From Amycolatopsis sp. WQ 127309 (lineage in GTDB: Bacteria; Actinomycetota; Actinomycetes; Mycobacteriales; Pseudonocardiaceae), in assembly GCF_023023025.1 (NCBI RefSeq), contig NZ_CP095481.1:6213001-6277000 (forward strand): a stretch of 64,000 nt of DNA, in the 5' to 3' direction. Made by a program: the position numbers and the translations under genes. Shown piece by piece: positions 48,040 to 56,438 of this stretch (position 1 is the first letter of the stretch; every line of letters begins with the position of its first letter). The notes under the pieces are model-generated. The model ran no database searches and was not told the DNA's origin. It saw nothing but the letters and a program-made list of their open reading frames with translations.

Positions 48040-48858
48040 TCACTGGGACGGCAGCTCGGGTGCGGGCCGCGGCACCGCCCACCGGCGGGCGGCGTACGCC
48101 CGGCTGGCCGCGGCGGCCGCCATCCGGACGGCGGGCCCGATCCGGTCCGGCAGCACGGCGGCGCTGGGCCCGGTGACCGACAGCGCGGCGGTGACGTTGC
48201 CGGTGAAGTCGAAGATCGGCGCCGCCACGCAGCTGATCCCGGCGTTGCCCTCCTCCCGGTCGTAGGCCCAGCCCTGCTCGTGCACGGTGGCCAGCTCCCG
48301 GGCGAGCGCCTCGGCGTTCGTGATCGTGCGGGGCGTGCGCCGGGTGAGCCCGGCCGCCACGACCGCGTCGACGGTCGCCGCGTCCGACCAGGCCAGGATC
48401 GCCCGGCCGAGGCCGGAGCAGTGCGCCGGGATCAGGCCGCCCACCAGGGAGAGCATCGGCAGCGGCCGGTGCCCGGTGATCTTCTCGACGACCAGCACGT
48501 CGACGCCGTCGAGCACGCCGAGCTGCACCGTGGTCCGGGCCGCCGCGTACAGGTCCTGCAGGTACGGCAGCACGGCCTCGCGCAGCTCGTGGCGCACCGG
48601 GACCAGGCCGGCCAGCTCGAACAGCCGGGTGCCGATCCGGTACTTGTCCCCGGGCTTGTCGAGCCAGCCCAGCTCGATCATCCGGGCCGCCGTGCGGTGC
48701 ACGGTCGAGCGCGGCAGCCCCGAGCGCTCGACCAGCCGGGCCAGCGGCAGCTCGCGGTGGGTCGCGTCGAAGGCGTCCAGGATGGCGGCCGCGCGTTCGA
48801 GCGCGCCGGCCGCCGACCCGTCGTCAGCCGATCGGGAGTCCCGGGCAGTGGGACTCAC
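48040..48858 (-). CDS. IclR-family transcriptional regulator
   Basis: A 272-aa IclR regulator. The HTH is LPLARLVERSGLPRSTVHRTAARMIELGWLDK (about 35-70), followed by YRIGTRLFELAGLV and the effector domain (VLDGVDVLVVEKITGHRPLPMLSLVGGLIPAHCSGLGRAILAW and EGNAGISCVAAPIFDFTGNVTAALSVTG). IclR proteins commonly control aromatic catabolism, responding to pathway intermediates. It starts at a GTG and is divergent from the SDR-cupin-hydrolase-dioxygenase operon with only 41 bp between, so it probably controls both operons. Confidence 0.92.
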   Translation of the reverse strand: MSPTARDSRSADDGSAAGALERAAAILDAFDATHRELPLARLVERSGLPRSTVHRTAARMIELGWLDKPGDKYRIGTRLFELAGLVPVRHELREAVLPYLQDLYAAARTTVQLGVLDGVDVLVVEKITGHRPLPMLSLVGGLIPAHCSGLGRAILAWSDAATVDAVVAAGLTRRTPRTITNAEALARELATVHEQGWAYDREEGNAGISCVAAPIFDFTGNVTAALSVTGPSAAVLPDRIGPAVRMAAAAASRAYAARRWAVPRPAPELPSQ

Positions 48859-48899
48859 CCTTGGCCGCTCTCGCTCATGGACCGAATGTAGGACACATC

Positions 48900-49685
48900 A
48901 TGGAGACCAACCAGCACCCCAGTCCCCGGGTCGCGTTCGTCGGCGGCGGCGCCGGCGGGATCGGCGCCGCCGCCGCGGCCGCGTTGCTCGCCACCGGGCA
49001 CCGGGTCGTGCTCGCCGGGCGGACCGAGAAGACCCTGGCCGAGACGGCGTCGGCGCTCGGCGACGGCGTCGATTACCGCGTCTGCGACCTGGCCGTGCCC
49101 GCCGCGGCCGCCGACGCCGTGGCGCGCGTGCGCGAGCAGTACGGCTCGCTCGACGTCGTCGTGGCCAACACCGGCGGCCCGGCTCCCGGCGGCGTCTTCG
49201 ACGTCCCGGCCGAGCAGTGGCACCACGACCTGGACCTGCTGCTCCTCGGCCCGCTCGCGCTGATGCGGGCCGCGCTGCCCGCGATGGCCGAACGCGGGTT
49301 CGGCCGGGTCGTCGTCACGACGTCGACGGCGGTCCGGCAGCCGCAGCCCGCGCTCGCCGCGTCGACGGTCCTGCGGTCGGCGACGACGTCCGCGGTGAAG
49401 CTGGCCGCCCGGGAGTTCGCCGATCGAGGGGTGACGGTCAACTGCGTCGCCGTCGGCGCGACCCTCACGCCGCGCCGCCTGGAGGTGGTGCGCGGCCGGG
49501 CCGACGCCGCGGGCATCGACGTCGCCACCGCGATGGCCCAGGACCTCGCCGACATCCCGGCCGGGCGGGCCGCCGCGCCGGGCGAGGTCGCGGCCGCGGT
49601 GGCGTTCCTGGCCTCGGCCGAAGCGGGGTACGTCAACGGCACGGTGCTGACGGTCGACGGCGGCCGCACGGAATGCCCGGCCTGA
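48900..49685 (+). CDS. atypical SDR oxidoreductase lacking the YxxxK catalytic pair
   Basis: A 261-aa SDR-fold protein. The cofactor motif is VAFVGGGAGGIGAAAAAALLATGHRV, with the conserved VVANTGGPAPGGVFDV and VTVNCVAVGATLTPRR. At the usual YxxxK position the sequence reads RSATTSAVK, with Arg and Thr replacing Tyr and Lys when aligned by REFA...VNCV. This matches a divergent SDR subgroup with NTGGP and VKQP/VRQPQP motifs. Activity may differ from classical dehydrogenases. It is the first gene of a plus-strand operon with cupin, hydrolase and dioxygenase. Confidence 0.85.
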   Translation: METNQHPSPRVAFVGGGAGGIGAAAAAALLATGHRVVLAGRTEKTLAETASALGDGVDYRVCDLAVPAAAADAVARVREQYGSLDVVVANTGGPAPGGVFDVPAEQWHHDLDLLLLGPLALMRAALPAMAERGFGRVVVTTSTAVRQPQPALAASTVLRSATTSAVKLAAREFADRGVTVNCVAVGATLTPRRLEVVRGRADAAGIDVATAMAQDLADIPAGRAAAPGEVAAAVAFLASAEAGYVNGTVLTVDGGRTECPA

Positions 49686-49699
49686 GGGGAAGGAAACCC

Positions 49700-50194
49700 A
49701 TGTCCACGTCCGGACCCGAGTTCGCGATGCGCGACTTCCTCGCGAGCATCGCCCACGTCGTGCGCCCCGGCGAGCAGCGCCCGCTGGTCGTGCACGACGC
49801 GGACCTCGTCGAGATCCCGGCCGGCACCGTGCCGAACCCGACGTCGCTGCGCGTCGCCGGCACCCTGCCGACCACGACGTTCGAGCTGTTCCGGCAGGTC
49901 ATCCCGGCCGGTGAGAGCTCGGACATGCAGCGCCACCACCACGAGACCGTGCACTTCGTGCTCACCGGCGACGGCCACAGCGAGATCGAAGACGAGGTCG
50001 TCAGCTGGACGACGGGCTCGTTCGTCTACACCCCGCCGTGGACCTGGCACCGCCACTACAACGACTCGGCCGAGCACCCGGTCGAGTTCCTGACCATCGA
50101 GAACTCGAGGCTGCTCGGCCTGTTCGGCCTGGGCCGCCGGGAAAGCGCGGGCCTCGCCACCATGGAAGAAGCCCGGAAGGCGGAGGACAAGTGA
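49700..50194 (+). CDS. cupin-domain protein
   Basis: A 164-aa cupin. RQVIPAGESSDMQRHHHETVHFVLTGDGHSEIEDEVVSW contains the HHH...E metal motif, and SFVYTPPWTWHRHYN the second motif. GGGAAGGAAA precedes the ATG; the stop overlaps the hydrolase GTG (GTGA). This cupin type resembles gentisate/hydroxyquinol-associated single cupins, but a dioxygenase role is not proven because the LigB-type enzyme in the same operon can already cleave the ring. It may instead be an isomerase or a ligand-binding helper. Confidence 0.85.
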   Translation: MSTSGPEFAMRDFLASIAHVVRPGEQRPLVVHDADLVEIPAGTVPNPTSLRVAGTLPTTTFELFRQVIPAGESSDMQRHHHETVHFVLTGDGHSEIEDEVVSWTTGSFVYTPPWTWHRHYNDSAEHPVEFLTIENSRLLGLFGLGRRESAGLATMEEARKAEDK

Positions 50195-51117
50195 CCACAG
50201 TGGACGAAACCCGCGTCGAACCGTCGGGGCCGCCGATCCCCGAGCACGCCGGGATCTGGGGCGAGCTGGGCGAACTCGAACACACCCTGCGCTACGTCGA
50301 CGTCCCGCTGGACGGCGGGGTCGTGCGGACGCGGGTGCTGCAGGCGGGGACCGGGCCGGAACTGGTGCTGCTGCACGGGACCGGCGGGCACCTGGAGGCG
50401 TACGCGCGGGACCTGGCCGGGCTGGCCCGCGACTTCCACGTCACGGTCTACGACATGGTCGGCCACGGCTGGTCGGACCTGCCGGACCGGCCGTACACGA
50501 TCGACGTCCTGGCCGCGCACCTCGTGTCCCTTTTGGACACCCTGGGCATCGACCGGGTGCACCTGTCGGGCGAGTCGCTCGGCGGCTGGGTCGTCGCCTG
50601 GGTCGCGGCGCACCACCCGGACCGGGTGAACCGGCTCGTCCTGAACACCCCGGGCAACATCGCCGACAAGCCCGAGGTGATGGCGCGGATGCGCGACAGC
50701 ACGATGGCTGCGGTGCGCGACCCGAGCGACGCCACCGTCCGCCGTCGCGTCGAGTTCCTGTTCCACCACAAGGAGATGGTCACCGACGAGCTGGTGAACC
50801 TGCGCCGCCGGATCTACTCCCGGCCCGGGTTCGTCCAGGCGATCACCAACACGCTCGTGCTGCAGGACCCGCAGGTGCGCAAGGACTTCGCGTGGGACCC
50901 GGCGTGGGTGTCGAAGGTGACGGCGCCGACGCTGCTGCTGTGGACGAGCCACGACCCGACGGGCGGGCTCGACGAGGCCGACCTGCTGCTCGGCTGGCTG
51001 CCGGACGCGCTGCTGCACGTCATCGACGACGCCGGCCACTGGCCGCAGTGGGAGAAGGTCGGCGAGTTCCTGGACGTCCACCGCACCTGGCTGCTGACCG
51101 GGAAGGAGCCGTCCTGA
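50191..51117 (+). CDS. alpha/beta hydrolase, meta-cleavage product hydrolase-like (MhpC type)
   Basis: A 308-aa alpha/beta hydrolase. LVLLHGTGGHLEAYARDL gives the oxyanion loop; LSGESLGGWVVAW is the nucleophile elbow (GxSxG); LLLWTSHDPTGG the acid region; IDDAGHWPQWEKVGEFLDV the catalytic His. These match hydrolases of ring-cleavage products (MhpC/BphD/HsaD). The GTG overlaps the cupin stop, and the next gene's ATG overlaps this stop (TGATG). It is predicted to hydrolyse the C-C bond of the dienoate made by the adjacent MhpB-like dioxygenase. Confidence 0.88.
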   Translation: MTTVDETRVEPSGPPIPEHAGIWGELGELEHTLRYVDVPLDGGVVRTRVLQAGTGPELVLLHGTGGHLEAYARDLAGLARDFHVTVYDMVGHGWSDLPDRPYTIDVLAAHLVSLLDTLGIDRVHLSGESLGGWVVAWVAAHHPDRVNRLVLNTPGNIADKPEVMARMRDSTMAAVRDPSDATVRRRVEFLFHHKEMVTDELVNLRRRIYSRPGFVQAITNTLVLQDPQVRKDFAWDPAWVSKVTAPTLLLWTSHDPTGGLDEADLLLGWLPDALLHVIDDAGHWPQWEKVGEFLDVHRTWLLTGKEPS

Positions 51118-52052
51118 TGGCCGAGATCGCGGGCTTCGCCGGGATGTCCCACAGTCCGTTCGCGACACTGCTGCCACCGTCCCGGGTGGACGGTCCGGGC
51201 GGCCGCTTCCTCGGCGACGCCGAGCGCGTCCGCCGCGCGGTCGAGGACCTCGCCCCGGACGCGATCGTCGTGATCGGCCCGGACCACTTCCACGGCAACT
51301 TCTACGACGTGATGCCGCCGTTCGTGCTGGGCGTCGAGCAGGCGGCGGGGTTCGGGGACTACGGCAGCACGGAAGGTCCGCTGCCGGTGGCGTCCTCACT
51401 GGCCTGGCCACTGCACGCGGGCCTGACTTCGGCGGGTTTCGACATCTCGCTGTCGTACTCGCTGACGGTCGACCACGGCATCGTCCAGAGCTACGAGATG
51501 ATCACCGGCGGCACGTCGCTGCCGATGGTGCCGCTGGTCGTCAACACGGCCGCACCGCCGCTGCCTTCCTTGCGCCGCTGCGTTTCCCTGGGCCACGCGC
51601 TGGGAGCGGCGCTGCGATCAGCGGACTTCCCGGGCCGGGTCCTGATCGCGGCGAGCGGCGGCCTGTCGCACTGGCTGCCGTCGAACGACCCGCGCGACCC
51701 GGCGGTGGCGGGGGAGCGCCGTGAGTCACTGATCCACGGCCGAGCGGACGTCCACGCCTTCGCGGCAGCCCGCGAGCCGCGGGTCCGCGCAATGGGCGGG
51801 GATCCCGGGGCGCGGGTGAACGCGGAGTGGGACCGGTGGTTCCTGTCGCAGCTGTCCTCGGGCGACGCGGACGCCGTGGCGGCCCTGGGCCACGAGGCGC
51901 TGGAGGACACCGCGGGCACGGGCAGCCACGAGGTCCGCTGCTGGCTGATCGGCCAGGTGGCGGCGGGGCTCCCACTGGTCTGGACGAGCTACGAGCCGGT
52001 CCCGGAGTGGATCACGGGCATGGGCATCGGGACCACGTTCCCGATCCTCTGA
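51117..52052 (+). CDS. class III extradiol ring-cleavage dioxygenase (MhpB/LigB type)
   Basis: A 311-aa extradiol dioxygenase of the LigB/MhpB superfamily. GFAGMSHSPFATLL carries the first Fe(II)-ligand His; VVIGPDHFHGNFYDVMPPFVLGVEQAAGFGDYGSTEG is highly typical of MhpB (2,3-dihydroxyphenylpropionate 1,2-dioxygenase); VDHGIVQSYEMI and IAASGGLSHWL supply further His/active-site residues. Length equals MhpB (~314). It would open a catechol ring at the meta position. It is last in the plus-strand operon; a terminator-like palindrome follows. Confidence 0.9.
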   Translation: MAEIAGFAGMSHSPFATLLPPSRVDGPGGRFLGDAERVRRAVEDLAPDAIVVIGPDHFHGNFYDVMPPFVLGVEQAAGFGDYGSTEGPLPVASSLAWPLHAGLTSAGFDISLSYSLTVDHGIVQSYEMITGGTSLPMVPLVVNTAAPPLPSLRRCVSLGHALGAALRSADFPGRVLIAASGGLSHWLPSNDPRDPAVAGERRESLIHGRADVHAFAAAREPRVRAMGGDPGARVNAEWDRWFLSQLSSGDADAVAALGHEALEDTAGTGSHEVRCWLIGQVAAGLPLVWTSYEPVPEWITGMGIGTTFPIL

Positions 52053-52068
52053 CGGCGGGGGCGAAAGC

Positions 52069-52117
52069 CGTGAAGGGCACCTTCAGGGACTCCACGTCCC
52101 TGAAGGTGCCCCTCACG
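52069..52117. terminator. 22-bp near-perfect inverted repeat between convergent genes
   Basis: CGTGAAGGGCACCTTCAGGGAC (52069-52090) pairs with 52096-52117 with one mismatch and a 5-nt loop. It sits between the dioxygenase stop and the convergent sugar-dehydrogenase stop, so it is a probable bidirectional terminator. It shares GTGAAGG with the palindromes at 14248 and 21691. Confidence 0.75.
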
Positions 52118-52129
52118 ACCTCGGCTGGG

Positions 52130-54424
52130 TCAGCAGGGCTGGAGCAGCCAGCAGAGGCGGTAGTTCGCCTGATACGTCGCCGACGTCGCCGGCGCCACCA
52201 CGTTCTGGGCGCGAGGCCCGCCGTGCGCCCAGCTTGTGAAGGCGTACTTTAGGTTCAGCGGTGGGACGTTCTGCGGGCTGTCCGCGCTGATCGAGTTCGT
52301 CGACCCCGCGATCACCGTGCGGGAGAACGGCGTCCGCTGCTGGGTGCCGCCCACCGTGAGCAGCACCTGGTTCGGGCTCGACGTGAAGTTCAGCGTCACC
52401 GTCTTCGGCTGCAGCTCGACCGTCCGCGTCCCCGTGCGGCCCGTCGAGTCCGTCGCCGTCAGCGTCAGCTGCAGGTACGACGGGTACTCGTGGTCCGGCG
52501 CCACGAACGAACCCGACGCGACACCCGTGAAGTCCTGGACGTTGTGCGTGTGGCACGTGCCGTTGGCCGCGCAGTGGCGGACCGCCAGCCGCCACGACAG
52601 CGCCGACGCCGGGAGCGTGCCGTCCTGGGCGTCCACCGCCCGGCCGGAGAACGGGATCGGCTGACCCACCGACCAGGTCAGCGACGCGTCCGGCGTGTCG
52701 ATCACCGGCACCGGGTCCAGGCCCGCGGGAGTGCCGACCGTCACGCGGACCGTCGTCGTCGCCGACGCGCCGTGCGAGTCCGTCACCCGCAAGCCCGCGT
52801 CCACCGCTGCCGCCGTCGTGTACGTCCACGTCGGGCGGGGGCCCGTCGAGTCGTCGTACGCGCCGTCCGCGTCGAGGTCCCAGGCGTAGGTGAGAGCGTC
52901 ACCGGCGTCGGGGTCACTGGAACCCGTGCCGTCGAACTGCACCGCGAGGGGGGCCGGACCGGTGGCCGGCGTGGCCGTGGCGACCGCGACCGGCGGGCGG
53001 TTGGTGCCGGCCGGGTGGCTGACGCGGTGGAGTTCACCGCTCCCGAGCGCGACGTAGAAGATGTCGCCGCCCGGCCCGCTCAGGACCTGGACCGGTGCGT
53101 TGACGCCGGTCACGAACGGCACCAGCCTGGTCGGGCTCGGCTGGCCCGCAACCGTTTGCATCGCCCAGATGCAGCCCCGCGACGAATCCGCGAAGAACAG
53201 CGCGCCCGCGTACTCGGCCGGGTAGTTGCTGCCGGACTCGAACGCGATCCCGCTGATCGACGAGCCGCCGGTCGGGCACGGGTCGCTCGCGACGACCTTC
53301 GCGTTGTGGTTGTAGGCGTAGTACGGCGCGGTCTGCCCGCCGGCGGAGTACAGCGACTCGCACCGGTCGAGGTTCGCGCCGTCGTACCCGGCCTGCCTTG
53401 CCGTGCCTTCGAAGCAGGGCCAGCCGAAGTTCTCCGCGACGGCGTCCCCGGCGTTCGGGACGCGGTTGATCTCCTCCCAGGTGTTCCAGCCGACGTCGCC
53501 GGCCCACAGCTCACCGGTGCCCGGGCGGAACCCGAAGCGGAACTGGTTGCGCGCGCCGTAGGCGATCACGCGGCGGGCGTTGGCGTCCGTGCTGCTCGCG
53601 AACGGGTTGCCCGGCGCACCCTCGCCGGTGTCGGGGTCGAGGCGCAGCAGGGTTCCGTTGAGTAGCACCGGTTGCCCGGCGGCGCGGCGGGGTGACTGCG
53701 ACCGCAGCGCGCCGCCCTCGGCCGACGGCGGCGCGAGGTTCGTCCCGGCCGGGGACGGCGGATCGGCGCACGGGTTGCCGACCTGGCCGTAGTCGGCGAA
53801 GTTGAAGCTCGCGCCGTCCCCGCCGCCCGCGTACAGGGCGCCGTCCGGGCCGAAGGCCAGCGAACCGATCGAGTGGCTGGGGAACTGCTGGCACCAGCCG
53901 GTGACCAGCGGTTTCTCGCTGACGGCGGTGCCGGCCGGGCCCATCGTCAGCTGCGAGACGCGGCCGGTGACGACGCAGCCCTGGTCGGTCGCGCCCGGCG
54001 GCGTCGGGCACGTGTCACCCCAGCGCGGCGCCGTGCCGCCGGGGACGGCGTCGAGCGTGTAGGAGACGTAGACGTACGGCCGCGCGGGGAACGCCGGGTC
54101 GACGGCGAGCCCGAGCAGGCCGCGGTCCCAGAAGTCCTGGGTCTGCGTCCGCAGGTCCGCGAACACCGTCGGCGTGGTGTCGGCCAGGGAGTCGAAGACC
54201 TTGACCAGGCCGCTCTTCTCGGCGACGAACACCCGGCCGTCGGGGGCGAACGCCGCGGCGGTCGGCGAGCTGAGCCCGCCGATCGCCACGGTGTCCGTGA
54301 ACCCGGTGGGGACCGCCGCCGTGGCGGGCACAGCGGCGGCGAGGGCGACGGTGAGGGGCACGATCACCCCCGCCGCCACCGCACGTCTGGCTCTACGCGG
54401 GAACAGCGGGCGTCGAAAACCCAT
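52130..54424 (-). CDS. secreted sugar dehydrogenase (GSDH) with PKD domain
   Basis: A 764-aa exported protein. The signal peptide (RRPLFPRRARRAVAAGVIVPLTVALAAAVPATAA) leads into a soluble PQQ glucose dehydrogenase-like beta-propeller: GGLSSPTAAAFAPDGRVFVAEKSG, RGLLGLAVDPAF, QQFPSHSIGSLAFGPDGALYAGGGDG and YGARNQFRFGFRPGTGELWAGDVGW. A PKD domain follows (NRPPVAVATATPATGPAPLAVQFDGTGSSDPDAGDALTYAWDLD), then a C-terminal beta domain with cysteines. It starts at ATG 54424 or the adjacent GTG 54427. It probably oxidises sugars extracellularly; it is a second GSDH type, different from the ricin-lectin one at 15848. Confidence 0.85.
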   Translation of the reverse strand: MGFRRPLFPRRARRAVAAGVIVPLTVALAAAVPATAAVPTGFTDTVAIGGLSSPTAAAFAPDGRVFVAEKSGLVKVFDSLADTTPTVFADLRTQTQDFWDRGLLGLAVDPAFPARPYVYVSYTLDAVPGGTAPRWGDTCPTPPGATDQGCVVTGRVSQLTMGPAGTAVSEKPLVTGWCQQFPSHSIGSLAFGPDGALYAGGGDGASFNFADYGQVGNPCADPPSPAGTNLAPPSAEGGALRSQSPRRAAGQPVLLNGTLLRLDPDTGEGAPGNPFASSTDANARRVIAYGARNQFRFGFRPGTGELWAGDVGWNTWEEINRVPNAGDAVAENFGWPCFEGTARQAGYDGANLDRCESLYSAGGQTAPYYAYNHNAKVVASDPCPTGGSSISGIAFESGSNYPAEYAGALFFADSSRGCIWAMQTVAGQPSPTRLVPFVTGVNAPVQVLSGPGGDIFYVALGSGELHRVSHPAGTNRPPVAVATATPATGPAPLAVQFDGTGSSDPDAGDALTYAWDLDADGAYDDSTGPRPTWTYTTAAAVDAGLRVTDSHGASATTTVRVTVGTPAGLDPVPVIDTPDASLTWSVGQPIPFSGRAVDAQDGTLPASALSWRLAVRHCAANGTCHTHNVQDFTGVASGSFVAPDHEYPSYLQLTLTATDSTGRTGTRTVELQPKTVTLNFTSSPNQVLLTVGGTQQRTPFSRTVIAGSTNSISADSPQNVPPLNLKYAFTSWAHGGPRAQNVVAPATSATYQANYRLCWLLQPC

Positions 54425-54565
54425 CACACGAACTCCTAACGCCGGGGACCGGGAAGAGCGCGATCGCGTCCCGTATGCCGCGAGAAGTCCGAAAGGTGTT
54501 ACATCAAGGCGGAAAACGTACCCTGATCGCCCAAACGCCTGGGGGGATATTCACCGACCGGCCGG

Positions 54566-55327
54566 TCAGACGCCGGTGGTCTGGCGGATCCAGCTGCGGC
54601 CCGCGGCGACGCTGCCGTACGTCGTGATGCTGGAACGGTCGCTGGTCGAGCAGACGCCCACCTGGACGCCGCCGTCGATCATCGGGCCGCCCGAGTCGCC
54701 GCCCGCGACCGCGCCGTTCGGGGTGGACGCCGAGATCGCCGGGCCGCCGTAGTTGTCGGACGCCGAGGTGTCGGAGATCCGGACGTCGGCGCGCTTGAGG
54801 ACGCTCGACTGGTGGCTGCCCTCGTCGGTCGCCTGGGTCGAGCCCCAGCCGTAGACGCGCGCGGTGTCGCCTTCCTCGGCGTCCGAGGAGCTGGTGGCGA
54901 GCTGGGCGAACGTACTGCCACCGTTGGTGTTCAGCTTGATCAGCGCGAGGTCGCCGCCGGACCAGACGTAGGTCGACGACGCCTTGGCGTGCACGCCGCC
55001 CGACGCGCTGTTCGAGCCGACGTACAGGTCGATGTCGGACAGCCGCTGGCCGTTGTTGTCGTACATGCAGTGCTTGGCGGTCAGCACCCAGCGCGCGCCG
55101 ATCAGCGTGCTGGTGCAGAAGAACGTGTAGCCGTTGGCGTGGCCGTTGAAGCGGGTGATGTAGCCGGGGTTCTGCGCCGTGCTGCCGCCGATGATCGACG
55201 GCGCCGCGTCGGGGGAGAGCGGCGCGGTGCTCGCCGACGCGGGGGCGGCGGCGAGCGTGGCGAGGGCGGCGCAGGAACCGGCGAGCAGGGCGGCGGCGCG
55301 GACGAACCGGCCGTGGGATTGACGCAT
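54566..55327 (-). CDS. secreted trypsin-like serine protease (S1)
   Basis: A 253-aa secreted protease. A signal peptide and short propeptide lead to SIIGGS (mature N-terminus IIGG at 45-48). The catalytic triad is H86 in VLTAKHC (usually TAAHC), D126 in SGGDLALIKL, and S212 in GGDSGGPM. Cysteines C71 and C87 bracket the His loop, with another near the C-terminus. Length is typical of small actinomycete trypsins. It is separated from the upstream PQQ dehydrogenase gene by 138 bp and is probably an independent unit. Confidence 0.92.
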   Translation of the reverse strand: MRQSHGRFVRAAALLAGSCAALATLAAAPASASTAPLSPDAAPSIIGGSTAQNPGYITRFNGHANGYTFFCTSTLIGARWVLTAKHCMYDNNGQRLSDIDLYVGSNSASGGVHAKASSTYVWSGGDLALIKLNTNGGSTFAQLATSSSDAEEGDTARVYGWGSTQATDEGSHQSSVLKRADVRISDTSASDNYGGPAISASTPNGAVAGGDSGGPMIDGGVQVGVCSTSDRSSITTYGSVAAGRSWIRQTTGV

Positions 55328-55499
55328 CGGGGGACTCCTCGGGGCTTGCGGTGGGGACTCACCGAAAGTAAGCGGCCGAGGTGGTTCGGGTAACCGTCCG
55401 AAGATCCGGGCCGATCAACGGAACAGGACGGATCGTTCGTTGGGTGACACGGGCCACTCGGGGTGTTAGACCGAACGGACCTACCCGAGAAGGACCCGC

Positions 55500-56438
55500 A
55501 TGACGTTGTTCGCGGTGCACTCGCCGGGACGCCGGGAGCAGCTGGCCCGCGCGCTCGCCGACGGCCCGTTCTGCCGGGCGTTGTCGCTGGCCGTCGACCA
55601 CAGCGGGCTCGGCCTCGCCCGCCTCAAGGACCGGCTGGCCGCGGCGGGCGCGCCGGTCAGCACGACGACCCTCAGCTACTGGCGCACCGGCCGCACCCGG
55701 CCCGAACGCCCCGAGTCCCTGCGCGCGGTCACCGTGCTCGAAGACGTCCTCGGCCTGCCCGCCGGCGCGCTGACCGGCCTGCTCGCCCGCCCGGACGGCG
55801 GCCGGTCGCCGGTCGGCCTGGTGCAGTGGGAGCGGCTGTGGGGGCCGCGCAACGGCGTCGTCCCGGTGCTGAACTCGTTCGAAGCCGCCGACGACCCGGC
55901 GCTGGTGGTGCTGAGCCTGCACGAGTCCCTGCACGTCCGCGCCGACCGCTCGCTGTCCCGGCTGCGGGTGCGCGAGGTCGTCAAGGCGGTGGCGGAACCC
56001 GTGCAGGCCCGGGTGGTGACGCTGCGCGGGTGCGTCGCGGGGACGCCGCCGCGGCTGGTCGCCACCCGGTACTGCGGGCCCGGCCGCACGGAAGTGCTGC
56101 CGGAGCACGGTTTCCTCGTCAGCGAACTGGTGCTGAGCCGCTCGCTGGCCGAGGGCGAGACGGCGATCCTGGAGTACGAGTTCGAGTACACCGACGGCGT
56201 CCCGGACACCAGCTACGACCGCCGCTTCCGGCACCCGGTGGCCGAGCACCTCCAGGAGGTCCACTTCGACGCGAAGGCCCTGCCGTTGTCCTGTCGGGCG
56301 TATCGGCTGGAGTCACCGGAGGGCCCCGAGCGCGAGACGGCCGAGGTCGTCGTGTCGCCGGTGGTGCCCGCGCACGTCTTCAGGACCGCTGTGGCGCCGG
56401 GGATCCTGGGGATGCGGTGGAGCTGGCCCGCGCGGTGA
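55500..56438 (+). CDS. HTH protein with uncharacterised C-terminal domain
   Basis: A 312-aa protein. The N-terminal ~95 residues look like an XRE-type helix-turn-helix: HSGLGLARLKDRLAAAGAPVSTTTLSYWRTGRTRPERPESL, then VTVLEDVLGLPAGALTGLL. The remaining ~210 residues (WERLWGPRNGVVPVLNSFEAADDPALVVLSLHESLHV..., EYEFEYTDGVPDTSYDRRF) form an all-beta region I do not recognise, possibly a ligand-binding or peptide domain. Its 3' end overlaps the convergent carboxylesterase by 59 bp. It is preceded by GAGAAGGACC. Its role is probably regulatory, but no target is obvious. Confidence 0.7.
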   Translation: MTLFAVHSPGRREQLARALADGPFCRALSLAVDHSGLGLARLKDRLAAAGAPVSTTTLSYWRTGRTRPERPESLRAVTVLEDVLGLPAGALTGLLARPDGGRSPVGLVQWERLWGPRNGVVPVLNSFEAADDPALVVLSLHESLHVRADRSLSRLRVREVVKAVAEPVQARVVTLRGCVAGTPPRLVATRYCGPGRTEVLPEHGFLVSELVLSRSLAEGETAILEYEFEYTDGVPDTSYDRRFRHPVAEHLQEVHFDAKALPLSCRAYRLESPEGPERETAEVVVSPVVPAHVFRTAVAPGILGMRWSWPAR

